Shown here piece by piece: positions 31,444 through 42,367 of a stretch of DNA of 64,000 nucleotides (positions are counted from its first letter, which is position 1; each line of letters opens with the position of its first letter). Source of the stretch: Sphingomonas phyllosphaerae. GTDB taxonomy: Bacteria > Pseudomonadota > Alphaproteobacteria > Sphingomonadales > Sphingomonadaceae. A program made the position numbers and the translations under genes. The notes beneath the pieces were generated by a model. The model was not told where the DNA came from. It saw nothing but the letters and a program-made list of their open reading frames with translations, and searched no databases. Location: assembly GCA_036946405.1 (NCBI GenBank), contig JAQIJC010000001.1:2803501-2867500 (forward strand), given 5' to 3'.

Positions 31444-34118
31444 CAGGATCGCCCCTCGACCTCGGCATCGCGCACGATCGACCCCGCCGGAAACACCAGA
31501 GCGAATGACGCGCCGCCCCCGTCGCTCCGGTTGCTCGCCTCGACCATCATCCCCATCGCCTCCGCAAATGCCTTGACGATCGCCAGCCCCAATCCGGTGC
31601 CGCCGATCGCGCGGTCCGACCCTTCCAGCCGCGTAAAGGTCTCGAACACCTTCGCCTCTCGTCCCGGCGGCAGCCCCGGGCCGTGGTCGAGCACCGCAAG
31701 CCGCAACTCGCCGAACCGGTGCCGCCCCTCGATCACCACCTCGCTGCCCGGATCGCCGTAGCGCCCGGCATTGTCGAGCAGGTTGAGAAGGCAATGGTGC
31801 AGCAATTGCGGGTCGGCGCGCACCAGCGGCAAGTCGGGCGGCACGTCGAGCCGCACGCCATGTCCCTCCAGCGCCCGGCGCGCGTCATGCGCCGCGCCGG
31901 TCACCGCATCGCTCAGGTCGATCGCCTCGACGTTCAGCCGGATCGCCCCCGCCTCGACCCGCGCCATATCGAGCAGATTGGCGACGAAGCGGTTGAGCCG
32001 CGCCGATTCGCCCTTGATCGTCCCGATCAGTTCCGGCGTCGCGCCGTGATCGAGCTGGTCGGCGGCGGCGATCACCGCGGTCAGCGGCGTGCGCAGGTCG
32101 TGGCTGACCGACGACAGCAGCGCCGCGCGCAGCCGGTCGCGCGTTCGCACCACATCGAGATCGCGCATCTCCGCCTGCAACCGCAGCCGCTCCAGCACCA
32201 GCGCCGACTGGTCGAGCAGGCTGCTGAGCAGCGGCAATTGATCGGCGCGCACCGGATTGGTGCCGCCGTCGTTCGCCACCCCCAACACCCCCAATGTTCG
32301 CGCACCCGCCTTCAACGGCTGGAACAGCCATTCGGACGCGGTGAGCGTCCCCGATCCCTTGCCCGCCGCGCTGCCGGTGTCGAACGCCCAATTGGCCGCG
32401 GCATTGTCCATCGCGTCCAACTGATAGCCCGGATCGCTCGCCGCCAGCACCTCCAGCGCGCCGCCCGCCGCCGCACCGAGCAGCACGACATGCACGTCGA
32501 GCAAGCGCCGCACGTCGTCGCAGATCATCCGCGCCGCCTGATCGGCATCGTTGACCCCCGCGATCTGCCGCAGGAACCCCGCCAGCGTCGCATTGGTCCG
32601 CGCGCTGGCGGCGGCGAGATCGGCCTGCGCGCGCACCCGCGCGGTCAGCTGGCTGGTCGCGAACGCTATCCCGAGCAACACCACCACCGAGATGACGTTC
32701 TCGGGATTGTTGATGCTCAGCGTCCCGACCGGTGGCAGGAAGAAGAAATTGTACGCCAGCGTCGAGGCGAGCCCCGCGAACAGCCCGGTGCGCAGTCCAT
32801 AAAGGCTCGCCGCCGCCATCACCGGCAGCAGATACAGCAAGGCGACGTTGCCGAGGTCGATGACATGGACCAGCGCGGCCCCCGCCGCCGTCACCCCCGC
32901 CACCATCGTGCTCGTCACCGCATACCCCGACGGCGCCCCCCACCGCGCCGGCCGCCGCGGGCCGCGCTCGCTCCGCCCCGCGCCCGCCGCCACCGGCAGC
33001 ACGTGCACCGTCACGTCGGGCGTGTCGCGCACCAGCCGGTCGACCACCGACCCGTGCCGCAGCTCGAACCAGCGCGAGCGCGGCGACTTGCCGAGCACCA
33101 ATTGCGTCGCGCGCGCGTCCGCAAGGAACCCCTGGATCCCCTCTACCACATTGGTCGCGGGGACGGTCGCGACCGCCGCGCCCAGCTGCGTCGCCAGCGT
33201 CATCGCCGCCGCGACGCGCGCGTGCTGCGCATCGCTGAAGTGCGCGGCGCGCGGCGTCTCGACGAACAGCGCGGTCCACGGCCCCCGCAGGCCGTCGGCG
33301 ATCCGCTTGGCGGCGCGCACCAGCACGTCGCTGCCCGGCAGCTCGCTGATCGCGACCACGATCCGCTCGCTCCCCGCCCACGTCCCGCCGAGCCCGAGCG
33401 CGCGCACGTCGTCGAGCATCCGCGCATCGACCGCCTGCGCCGCGCGGCGCAGCGCCAGCTCGCGCAGCGCCGACAGGTTCGAACGCGAGAAGAAATGCCC
33501 CAGCGCGCGCGTCGCCTCCGCCGGCAGATAGACCTTGCCCGCCTTCAGCCGCTCGATCAGCTCGTCGGGCGGAATGTCGACGACCTCGATCTCGGCCGCC
33601 TCCAGGATGCTGTCGGGCACCGTCTCGCGCACCCGCACCCGCGTGAAGCTGGCGACGACGTCGTTGAGGCTCTCGACGTGCTGGATATTGATCGTCGAAT
33701 AGACGTCGATTCCGGCGGCGAGCAGTTCCTCGACATCCTGATAGCGTTTCGGATGCCGGCTGCCCGGCGCATTGGTGTGCGCCAGCTCGTCGACCAGCAC
33801 CAGCCGTGGCGCGCGCGCCAGCACCGCGTCGAGGTCCATCTCGTGCAGCACATGCCCATCGTGGTTGACCTCGCGCCGCGAAACGATCTCCTGCCCGCGC
33901 GTCAGCGCCTCGGTCTCGGCGCGGCCGTGCGTCTCTACGACGCCGACGACCACGTCGACCCCGTCGCGCCGCCGCGCCTTGCCCCCGGACAGCATCTCAT
34001 AGGTCTTGCCGACGCCCGGCGCCGCGCCGAGGAAGATCTTCAGCCGCCCGCGCCCTTCCTGCGCGGCGGCGCGCAGCAGGGCGTCGGGGTCGGGCCGGGC
34101 GTCGCCGTTCGGCGGCAT
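31443..34118 (-). CDS. kdpD: Sensor histidine kinase KdpD
   Basis: Senses potassium limitation and salt stress and phosphorylates KdpE. The 891 residues have the N-terminal KdpD domain with Walker A GAAPGVGKT (31-39), a universal-stress (USP) domain, four membrane segments near 420-500, a GAF domain, H-box VSHDLRTPLTAV and HATPase boxes (GTGLGLAIVKA). Its first codon overlaps the kdpC stop, so all kdp genes are tightly coupled. Confidence 0.96.
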   Translation of the reverse strand: MPPNGDARPDPDALLRAAAQEGRGRLKIFLGAAPGVGKTYEMLSGGKARRRDGVDVVVGVVETHGRAETEALTRGQEIVSRREVNHDGHVLHEMDLDAVLARAPRLVLVDELAHTNAPGSRHPKRYQDVEELLAAGIDVYSTINIQHVESLNDVVASFTRVRVRETVPDSILEAAEIEVVDIPPDELIERLKAGKVYLPAEATRALGHFFSRSNLSALRELALRRAAQAVDARMLDDVRALGLGGTWAGSERIVVAISELPGSDVLVRAAKRIADGLRGPWTALFVETPRAAHFSDAQHARVAAAMTLATQLGAAVATVPATNVVEGIQGFLADARATQLVLGKSPRSRWFELRHGSVVDRLVRDTPDVTVHVLPVAAGAGRSERGPRRPARWGAPSGYAVTSTMVAGVTAAGAALVHVIDLGNVALLYLLPVMAAASLYGLRTGLFAGLASTLAYNFFFLPPVGTLSINNPENVISVVVLLGIAFATSQLTARVRAQADLAAASARTNATLAGFLRQIAGVNDADQAARMICDDVRRLLDVHVVLLGAAAGGALEVLAASDPGYQLDAMDNAAANWAFDTGSAAGKGSGTLTASEWLFQPLKAGARTLGVLGVANDGGTNPVRADQLPLLSSLLDQSALVLERLRLQAEMRDLDVVRTRDRLRAALLSSVSHDLRTPLTAVIAAADQLDHGATPELIGTIKGESARLNRFVANLLDMARVEAGAIRLNVEAIDLSDAVTGAAHDARRALEGHGVRLDVPPDLPLVRADPQLLHHCLLNLLDNAGRYGDPGSEVVIEGRHRFGELRLAVLDHGPGLPPGREAKVFETFTRLEGSDRAIGGTGLGLAIVKAFAEAMGMMVEASNRSDGGGASFALVFPAGSIVRDAEVEGRS

Positions 34119-34690
34119 CAGCGCGCGGCGGCGTCCAGCGCGCGGTTGAGCGCCAGCACGTTGACATGCGCATCGCCGAGCAGCGAGGTCTCGGTCTGCG
34201 CCGCGACCAGCGCACGCACCCGCGCGACCGGCAATCCGCGCACCCGCGCGACGCGCGGTGCCTGCGCCAAAGCGGCGGCGGACGACAGATCGGGATCGAG
34301 CCCCGATCCGCTGGCGGTGACGAGATCGGCGGGCACGTCGCCCGTCACCCCTTCGCCGCGCCGCATCGCGACGTCCTGCGCCACGCGCTCGGCCAGCGCC
34401 TTGCTGGTCGGCCCGAGGTTCGACCCCGACGAGGCCAGCCCGTCATAGCCCTTGCCCGCCGCCGACGGCCGGGTCTGGAAATAGCGCGCGGCGACGAACG
34501 CCTGTCCGACGACGGTCGAGCCGATCACGCGCCCCGACGCATCGCGCACGAGGCTGCCGTTCGCCTGCGCGGGGAAAATCACCTGACCAATACCCGTCAT
34601 CGCAACAGGATAGACCAGACCGAGCAGGATCGCGAACAGGATCGTCATGACGATCGCCGGACGCACGGCGGATTTGATATCGGTGTTCAT
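34118..34690 (-). CDS. kdpC: K+-transporting ATPase subunit KdpC
   Basis: A 190-residue subunit that stabilises the KdpAB pump. It has one N-terminal membrane segment (AIVMTILFAILLGLVYPVAM) and a periplasmic domain with YFQTRPSAAGKGYDGLASSG, SNLGPTSKAL and VTASGSGLDPDLS, the typical KdpC motifs. Unlike the other kdp genes it is separated by 124 bases from its neighbour (kdpB), and the gap holds an inverted repeat. ATG at 34690. Confidence 0.94.
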   Translation of the reverse strand: MNTDIKSAVRPAIVMTILFAILLGLVYPVAMTGIGQVIFPAQANGSLVRDASGRVIGSTVVGQAFVAARYFQTRPSAAGKGYDGLASSGSNLGPTSKALAERVAQDVAMRRGEGVTGDVPADLVTASGSGLDPDLSSAAALAQAPRVARVRGLPVARVRALVAAQTETSLLGDAHVNVLALNRALDAAAR

Positions 34691-34707
34691 CTCTGTCTCC
34701 TTCCTCT

Positions 34708-34805
34708 CCCCTCCCCCTCGGGGGAGGGGTCGGGGGTGGGGCATGTCTCACCGAGACCAGCGCCCGCGACTCCCCCACCCCAACCCCTCCCCCGAGGGGG
34801 AGGGG
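34708..34805. repeat. GC-rich inverted repeat inside the kdp operon
   Basis: The left arm starts CCCCTCCCCCTCGGGGGAGG and the right arm ends CCCCGAGGGGGAGGGG. Over about 33 bases the arms are nearly complementary, with a 31-base centre. Each arm is also self-complementary. It fills most of the kdpB-kdpC gap and looks like an inserted mobile repeat. Confidence 0.75.
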
Positions 34806-34814
34806 CTTAAATCG

Positions 34815-36848
<2,034 letters not shown>

Positions 36849-36859
36849 GATGCGCCCGA

Positions 36860-38563
36860 TCAGAAGAGCTGGCCGCGGATCATCGCGAGATGATCGGCGA
36901 TGGGACCGAGCGCGAGGCTCGGCAGGAAGGTGAGACCGCCGAGGATCAGGATGATGCCGACCAGCAGCCCCACCCACAGCCCGCCGGTGGTCGGGAACGA
37001 CCCCGCGCTTTCCGGCGTGTATTTCTTGGCGGCAAGGCTGCCTGCGATCGCCAGCATCGGCACGATGATGAAGAACCGCCCGACCCACATCGCGACACCC
37101 AGCAGCCCGTTGTAATAGGGCGTGTTGGCGGTCAGCCCGGCGAAGGCGGACCCGTTGTTCGCCACCGCGCTGGTAAAGGCGTACAGGATCTCGCTGAACC
37201 CGTGTGGCCCCTTGTTGAGCGGCCCGGCCAGCCCTTGTTCCAGCACCGACGACAAAGCGGTCAGCCCGAGGATCATCAGCGGCAGCACCGCGATCGCCAG
37301 CACCGCCAGCTTCACCTCGCGCGCCTCGATCTTCTTGCCGACATATTCGGGTGTCCGCCCGACCATCAGCCCGGAGACGAACACCGCAAGGATCGCGAAC
37401 AGCAGAAAGCCGTAGATCCCCGCACCGACACCGCCGATCACGACTTCGCCCAATTGCATGTTGAACAGTGGGACCAGCCCGCCCAGCGCGGTGAAGCTGT
37501 CGTGCATCGCATTGACCGCCCCGCACGAGGCGGCGGTGGTGACGACCGAGAACAGCGCGGACGCGGCGATGCCGAACCGCACCTCCTTGCCCTCCATATT
37601 GCCGCCGGCGACCCCCAGCTGGTGCAGGACAGGATTGCCCGCCGCTTCCGCCCAATAGGTGACCGTGGTGCCGGCGAGAAACAGGATCATCATCGCCGCG
37701 AGGATTGCCCAGCCCTGGCGCGTGTTGCCGACCGCCTTGCCGAACGTCCACGTCAGCCCGACGCCGATCACGAAGATCGACAGCATCTGGACGAAGTTGG
37801 TCAGCGCGGTCGGGTTTTCGAACGGGTGCGCCGAATTGGCGTTGAAGAACCCGCCGCCGTTGGTGCCAAGCATCTTGATCGCTTCCTGGCTGGCGACCGG
37901 GCCCAGCAGGATCGACTGGCGCGCGCCCTCCAGCGTCTGCACGTCGACGACCCCGGCCAGCGTCTGCGGGACGCCGCTCGCGATATAGAAGAGCGTCAGC
38001 GCGACGCAGAGCGGCAGCAGCAGGTAGAGCGTGATCCGCGTCACGTCGGCCCAGAAATTGCCGACCGATTTGGCCTCGCGGCGCGCGAACCCGCGGAACA
38101 GCGCGAATGCCAGCGCGATCCCGGTCGCGGCCGACAGGAAATTGTGGATCGTCAGCCCCAGCATCTGGCTGAGGTTCGACATCGTGCTCTCGCCGCCATA
38201 GCTCTGCCAGTTGGTGTTGGCGGTGAAGCTGATCGCGGTGTTGAACGATAGATGCTCGCTCGGTGCGGCCAATCCTTGCGGATTGCCCGGCAGCACCGCC
38301 TGCAACCGCAGCACCGCATAGGTGAACAGCATCAGCGCCGCGTTGAACAGCAGCATGTGCACCGCGTAGCGCCGCCAGCCCTGCTCTTCGGCGGGATCGA
38401 TACCCGACAATCTGTAGAAGCCGCGCTCGACCGGGCCAAGGATCGCGTGGAACGGCGTGCGCCGCCCTTCGTACAGCGCGAACAGCCACAGCCCGACCGG
38501 CTTGGCCAGCGCCAGCAGGATGCCGGTGAAGGCGAGGATCAGGAACCAGCCCTGAACAGTCAT
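36860..38563 (-). CDS. kdpA: K+-transporting ATPase subunit KdpA
   Basis: The K+-selective channel-like subunit, 567 residues with about ten membrane segments. Selectivity filter loops are visible: [14 protein letters not shown] and [28 protein letters not shown] and the region around [11 protein letters not shown] complete the fourfold repeat. Works with KdpB, KdpC and KdpF to import K+ at low external concentration. Confidence 0.96.
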   Translation of the reverse strand: MTVQGWFLILAFTGILLALAKPVGLWLFALYEGRRTPFHAILGPVERGFYRLSGIDPAEEQGWRRYAVHMLLFNAALMLFTYAVLRLQAVLPGNPQGLAAPSEHLSFNTAISFTANTNWQSYGGESTMSNLSQMLGLTIHNFLSAATGIALAFALFRGFARREAKSVGNFWADVTRITLYLLLPLCVALTLFYIASGVPQTLAGVVDVQTLEGARQSILLGPVASQEAIKMLGTNGGGFFNANSAHPFENPTALTNFVQMLSIFVIGVGLTWTFGKAVGNTRQGWAILAAMMILFLAGTTVTYWAEAAGNPVLHQLGVAGGNMEGKEVRFGIAASALFSVVTTAASCGAVNAMHDSFTALGGLVPLFNMQLGEVVIGGVGAGIYGFLLFAILAVFVSGLMVGRTPEYVGKKIEAREVKLAVLAIAVLPLMILGLTALSSVLEQGLAGPLNKGPHGFSEILYAFTSAVANNGSAFAGLTANTPYYNGLLGVAMWVGRFFIIVPMLAIAGSLAAKKYTPESAGSFPTTGGLWVGLLVGIILILGGLTFLPSLALGPIADHLAMIRGQLF

Positions 38564-38577
38564 GGGATCGCCTCCTT

Positions 38578-38667
38578 CTAGAAGCGTTCGGGGCGGATCA
38601 GCACCGCCACCAGATAGATGAGCAGCCCGGCCGCGGTCAGCGCGGCGAGCCAGAGATCGAGGGTCAT
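38578..38667 (-). CDS. kdpF: KdpF, small membrane subunit (29 aa)
   Basis: A 29-residue frame starting [15 protein letters not shown] and ending LIRPERF, in place just before kdpA. It is a single membrane helix with a charged C-terminus, the usual form of KdpF, which stabilises the KdpABC complex. Too short for automated detection. Confidence 0.85.
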   Translation of the reverse strand: MTLDLWLAALTAAGLLIYLVAVLIRPERF

Positions 38668-38678
38668 CGCGTCGCTCC

Positions 38679-38762
38679 TCAGGCGTTGTCGCACAGCCGG
38701 ACGAAGGCGAGCGTCGCCGCTACCAGCCCGATCATGATCGCGATCCACAGCAGGTCCTGCAT
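38679..38762 (-). CDS. 27-aa membrane micropeptide upstream of kdpF
   Basis: A 27-residue frame beginning [17 protein letters not shown] and ending VRLCDNA, directly before kdpF (11 bases) and 16 bases after the porin gene. It is one hydrophobic helix plus a short polar tail with one Cys, reminiscent of KdpF but distinct. Role unknown; a Kdp accessory subunit is likely from context. Confidence 0.65.
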   Translation of the reverse strand: MQDLLWIAIMIGLVAATLAFVRLCDNA

Positions 38763-38778
38763 GGCTTCGGCTCCCAAT

Positions 38779-39618
38779 TCAGAAGGCGGCGGTCAGCGAG
38801 GCGACGATGGTGCCGCCCGCGATCGACCCGGTCCCGTCCTGCCCCTCGCTGAAGCTGGGCAGGAGGTAGCGCGACCGGCGCGCGGTGATGTCGGTGTCGA
38901 CATAGCTGACGTTCAGCGTCAGCTTGTCGAACGTGAAGTCCGCGCCCAGCGACCAGTCCCAATAGGCGCCCGTCGGCGCGACCGCGGTGGCGTTCGGCCC
39001 CAGCCCGTCCTGTCCCCAGCTATGCCCGACATGCGCCTTGGCGGTAACCGGCGTCCCCGCGATCGCGACCGCGCCGTCGCCCCATAGATAGAGGTTGTCG
39101 TCCTTCGCGCCGGGGCTCGTGTAGGTTGCCGCCGCGGCGTCCGCGCCGGTCGCATACCATTTGCCGATCGCCTGCTGCTTGGGCGCATAGGCCGCGCCGG
39201 CGGTCAGCGTCGCCGGCCCGGTCGTGCCGCTCAGCTTGACGTAGGGCTCGGCGAAGTCGGTCCTCGCCGCACCGCCCGGATACATGTACCAGGTGAGACC
39301 GACATCCAGCGTTCCGGTGTCGTTGAGCTTCGTCTTGTACCCCGCGATGAGATCGAGCTCCATATTTCCGCCGCCGAACGTGCCCCATCCCGCCAGGTTC
39401 GACGCCCAGGTGCCCACGTAGATGCCGTTTTCGTGCGCGATCGTGATCCCGCCCTGCACCGCCATGTTCCGATCGGACTGCGAAACGCCCCGGAAGCGAT
39501 AGTCCGAGGCGACTGTCGCCGCCCCGCTCACCACCACCTCCGGCGATTCGTCCTGCGCTTCCGCAGCGGCCGGCACCATCACCAACGCCGCGACGATTAT
39601 TCGACGATACAGATACAT
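38779..39618 (-). CDS. TorF-family putative porin (TIGR02001-type)
   Basis: A 279-residue outer-membrane beta-barrel: signal peptide (MYLYRRIIVAALVMVPAAAE) and alternating strands such as ASDYRFRGVSQSDRNMAVQGG and ELDLIAGYKTKLNDTGTLD, ending in F (SLTAAF). ATG at 39618 is used; a TTG four codons earlier is possible. It immediately precedes the micropeptide and kdpF, so it may be the first gene of the kdp unit, perhaps a K+-permeable porin for low-K+ growth (inference). Confidence 0.82.
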   Translation of the reverse strand: MYLYRRIIVAALVMVPAAAEAQDESPEVVVSGAATVASDYRFRGVSQSDRNMAVQGGITIAHENGIYVGTWASNLAGWGTFGGGNMELDLIAGYKTKLNDTGTLDVGLTWYMYPGGAARTDFAEPYVKLSGTTGPATLTAGAAYAPKQQAIGKWYATGADAAAATYTSPGAKDDNLYLWGDGAVAIAGTPVTAKAHVGHSWGQDGLGPNATAVAPTGAYWDWSLGADFTFDKLTLNVSYVDTDITARRSRYLLPSFSEGQDGTGSIAGGTIVASLTAAF

Positions 39619-40030
39619 ACGCGCCCCCAAGGCGTGGCAGCCGCTTCATGGCGGCGCCTTCAGGGAAGCGCGATTAGGCGTGGGGCGCGTAGCAATTCGA
39701 GATCGATTTCCGGCAATCGCGTATAGCGCGCATATAGAACACCGGATTACAGCAACTTAGCGCCGCATCGTCCTCGCAGCCCGACCGTGTCCGGCTCGTC
39801 CGTGCGGGTAGCGTCCGCTGCGCTGGACACGCCTGCGCTCCCGCGCGTCCGCCGTTGGAAAACGGTCCTCGCGCGAGCAAGCGATTGTCTGAACAAAAGA
39901 TTTGCCATCTTCGCCAAAATGGGCCAAATTGGGACGAAACGGGCAACTCGCTTGGAAATTGGAATTAATTCCAGGTGAACAGCATTGCCGTTGTGGTTAC
40001 GCACAATGGCCAATGATTAGGGGAAATGAG
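39619..40030. promoter_or_regulatory. Divergent promoter region between the porin/kdp unit and the PEP-CTERM gene
   Basis: About 410 bases without a convincing gene. It must hold promoters for both directions. A perfect 14-base palindrome, TGGAATTAATTCCA, lies at 39960-39973, about 58 bases before the PEP-CTERM ATG, and is a candidate operator. A near-palindrome TATAGCGCGCATATA lies at about 39722-39736, on the porin side. Confidence 0.4.
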
Positions 40031-40672
40031 ATGCGCGTACTCTACACTGCCGTTGCAGTTCTCGCTGCGGTTGCCGCCGTTCCTGCGGTTGCTGCCCCGA
40101 CGATCGGCAACACCGGCATCGACACGAACTGGAAGGTCGCGTTCCTGGGCGACACCGCGACGGCGCCGACCAATGCACAGGCAAGTGCTACGGGCGCTCT
40201 GACCACTGCGACCGTCGTCACCGCGATGGTCAACAACTGGATCGCCAGCGATTCGGTGTCGAAGTGGGTGTCGACCTCGGCCAACGCGGCAAGCCAGCCG
40301 GGCTATTATGTTTACAGCAACAGCTTCACCGCCAGCGCTGCCGACGTGCTGAGCTTCAACTTCGCGGTTGACGACAAGGTCACGCGCGTTCTGCTCAACG
40401 GCAACACTGTCAACGGCGTGTCGGGCGGCGGTTATCAGTCGTTCACCAGCGGCAGCGTCAGCGGCCTCAGCAACGGCGTGAACACCCTGACCTTCCTGAT
40501 TTCGAACAACATCCCGGGTCAGAACGCAAACATCAATCCGTCGGGCTTCCGCTTCCAGACGACCGCCGCGGTTCCCGAGCCGGGCACCTGGATGATGATG
40601 CTCGGTGGCTTCGGCGTGATCGGCCTGACGATGCGCTCGCGCCGCACGGCGTCGAAGAAGGCGGTAGCATAA
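40031..40672 (+). CDS. PEP-CTERM sorting-domain protein
   Basis: A 213-residue secreted protein with a signal peptide (MRVLYTAVAVLAAVAAVPAVA), a Thr/Ser/Asn-rich beta body of 150 residues, and a C-terminal PEP-CTERM signal: VPEPGTWMMMLGGFGVIGLT then RSRR. The PEP motif, hydrophobic helix and Arg cluster are the substrate signal for an exosortase, which processes surface proteins in bacteria with exopolysaccharide. It lies just upstream of the EPS genes. No exosortase gene is in the window. Confidence 0.9.
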   Translation: MRVLYTAVAVLAAVAAVPAVAAPTIGNTGIDTNWKVAFLGDTATAPTNAQASATGALTTATVVTAMVNNWIASDSVSKWVSTSANAASQPGYYVYSNSFTASAADVLSFNFAVDDKVTRVLLNGNTVNGVSGGGYQSFTSGSVSGLSNGVNTLTFLISNNIPGQNANINPSGFRFQTTAAVPEPGTWMMMLGGFGVIGLTMRSRRTASKKAVA

Positions 40673-40673
40673 T

Positions 40674-40696
40674 CATTCGGGCGTCACGCCCGAATG
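40674..40696 (+). terminator. Hairpin after the PEP-CTERM gene
   Basis: CATTCGGGCG, TCA, CGCCCGAATG: a perfect 10-bp stem with a 3-base loop just behind the stop codon. No long U-run follows, but the position fits a terminator or a 3' stabilising hairpin. Confidence 0.6.
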
Positions 40697-40739
40697 GATG
40701 ACTGCCCTTCGTGCAAGTTACGAAACGTTCGCTTCAGTT

Positions 40740-40766
40740 TTCGACTATCGGTTTTCCGATATCGAA
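40740..40766. promoter_or_regulatory. AT-rich imperfect hairpin before the EPS genes
   Basis: TTCGACTATCGG, TTTT, CCGATATCGAA: a stem with one bulge in the long gap before the first EPS glycosyltransferase. May be an RNA structure or a protein-binding site; no function is established. Confidence 0.35.
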
Positions 40767-40850
40767 GATTGGGGCGAACTTTCGTGACTAGCTGAGAAGA
40801 AAACAAGATCGGCGTAAGCCGACCTGAAGCGAAATTGTTGTGGCGCCATG

Positions 40851-40870
40851 GCTTGCACAATTGTACAAGC
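40851..40870. promoter_or_regulatory. Candidate operator, 20-base near-palindrome
   Basis: GCTTGCACAATTGTACAAGC is palindromic at 18 of 20 bases. It sits in the 370-base gap before the EPS glycosyltransferase, about 195 bases upstream of its ATG. AT-rich symmetry of this size in a GC-rich genome suggests a dimeric regulator. The regulator is not identified. Confidence 0.45.
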
Positions 40871-41063
40871 CCGCCAACGCTGAGCCCGAACACCTCGAAT
40901 ATTGCACCGGTGCGATTATCGCCGTGTCAGCTCACCCACGCGCTTTGATAGCGTGACATCGAACCTCCGGAAGAGTTCAAGAATGAACCGTCCGGCTGCA
41001 CAGCGGCATTATCCGCGTCGGCTCGATCGATGCCTCCACTATAGCAAGCCACAGGGGACCTTA

Positions 41064-42311
41064 ATGTCAGATCTCGAACAACGTCCCGCGGGCAAGTCCT
41101 TGGTCATCGTGCACGTGCAGACGCGGATGCTGACCGGCGGAGCGGAGGAGAATACCTGGGGCTCGTGCCTGCATCAGGTGAAGTCCGGCCACGTCGTGCA
41201 TCTCATCTGCGGCCGCGATTCGGACGTCGACTTCTACCGCGCGAAAGGCACCGCCGTTCAGGTTCATCTGCTGCCCGAGCTCGTTCGCCACGTGTCGATC
41301 AAGGACGACATCGCGGCCTACAAGAAGCTCGCGAAGATGTTCGTGGAGCTGGGCGCGGACATTGTTCACACCCATACCAGCAAGGCGGGTATTCTTGGTC
41401 GCCTCGCCGCGCGTCGCGCCGGGGTGCCGGCGATCGTGCACGGCGTCCACATTCTCCCGTTCAGCAATGTCGGCATCGGCGAGAAGGTCACCTATTTGCT
41501 GGCGGAACATGCGGTTGCGCCGCTGACCGACCATTTCATCCACGTCAGCCATGGGACGCATCAGGCCTATCGTGACGCGCGCGTCGGGATGCGTCGCCCG
41601 CACTCGATCGTGCGCTCGGGCATGGAAGTCGATCGCTTTCCCGGTGCAAGCTGGCCCGACGACTGGCGCGAGATCGTCGGCGTGGACGAGGGTAGCGAGA
41701 AGCCGAAGGTCATCCTGATGCTCGCGGCGCTGGAGGCGCGCAAGCGGCACGACGAGTTCATCCGCGCCTTCGTGTCACTGACGAAGCCGGGCGAAAACAT
41801 CCGCTTGCTGCTCGCCGGTAACGGTCCTGAGGCGGAAAACGTCGCCGCTCTGGTGGAGAGTCTGAACGTCGCGGATCGCGTGCGACTGCTCGGCCATCGC
41901 AGCGATCCGGAGAAGCTGATCGCGCTTGCCGACGTCTGCACGCTCGCGTCGCTGCGCGAGGGGCTGCCGCGCGTGATCGTGCAGAGCATGGGCGGAGGCC
42001 GCCCCGCGGTCGTCAGCTACGTACCCGGCATCGACGAGATCGTGACGGATCAGGTCACCGGCGTCATCGTCCGCGACCCGAGTGCCTCCGCCGTCGCCAA
42101 GGAATGCGTCGCGCTGGTCCGCGACGAGCAACGGCTGGCCGATTTTACCGCGGCGGCCGGCGAGATGTCGGTCAGTGAATGGTCGTTCAAGTCGATGTTC
42201 GAGCAACTCGACACCGCCTATGCCGAAACCTTCGCACGTCCCGAAGTACGCGCGCGGATGCGCGGGAAGGATGGCGCGTCGAACGCCGGCCAGACCTCGA
42301 TCGCAGCCTAG
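41064..42311 (+). CDS. EPS glycosyltransferase, family 4
   Basis: A 415-residue GT-B transferase. MLTGGAEENTW is the N-terminal Gly-rich loop; HTHTSKAGILGRLAARRAGV, IVRSGMEVDRFPG and VCTLASLREGLPRVIVQSMG are typical of GT4. The ATG at 41064 is behind AGGGGACC. It starts the EPS operon proper. Sugar and acceptor unknown. Confidence 0.87.
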   Translation: MSDLEQRPAGKSLVIVHVQTRMLTGGAEENTWGSCLHQVKSGHVVHLICGRDSDVDFYRAKGTAVQVHLLPELVRHVSIKDDIAAYKKLAKMFVELGADIVHTHTSKAGILGRLAARRAGVPAIVHGVHILPFSNVGIGEKVTYLLAEHAVAPLTDHFIHVSHGTHQAYRDARVGMRRPHSIVRSGMEVDRFPGASWPDDWREIVGVDEGSEKPKVILMLAALEARKRHDEFIRAFVSLTKPGENIRLLLAGNGPEAENVAALVESLNVADRVRLLGHRSDPEKLIALADVCTLASLREGLPRVIVQSMGGGRPAVVSYVPGIDEIVTDQVTGVIVRDPSASAVAKECVALVRDEQRLADFTAAAGEMSVSEWSFKSMFEQLDTAYAETFARPEVRARMRGKDGASNAGQTSIAA

Positions 42312-42367
42312 ACCGGTCCCGGATCGGACGGGGCCGCAGCCTAGATTTTGGCCGGGGTCGGGAGTAG

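Noticed and set aside
31683..34448. A 921-codon plus-strand open frame over kdpD and kdpC
   Set aside because: Arg/His/Pro-rich antisense of kdpD, typical of high-GC shadow frames; no domain recognised.
40902..41063. Upstream extension of the first EPS glycosyltransferase
   Set aside because: The 54 extra codons are Arg/Ser-rich and unlike GT4 N-termini; the ATG at 41064 has a ribosome-binding site and begins the fold.
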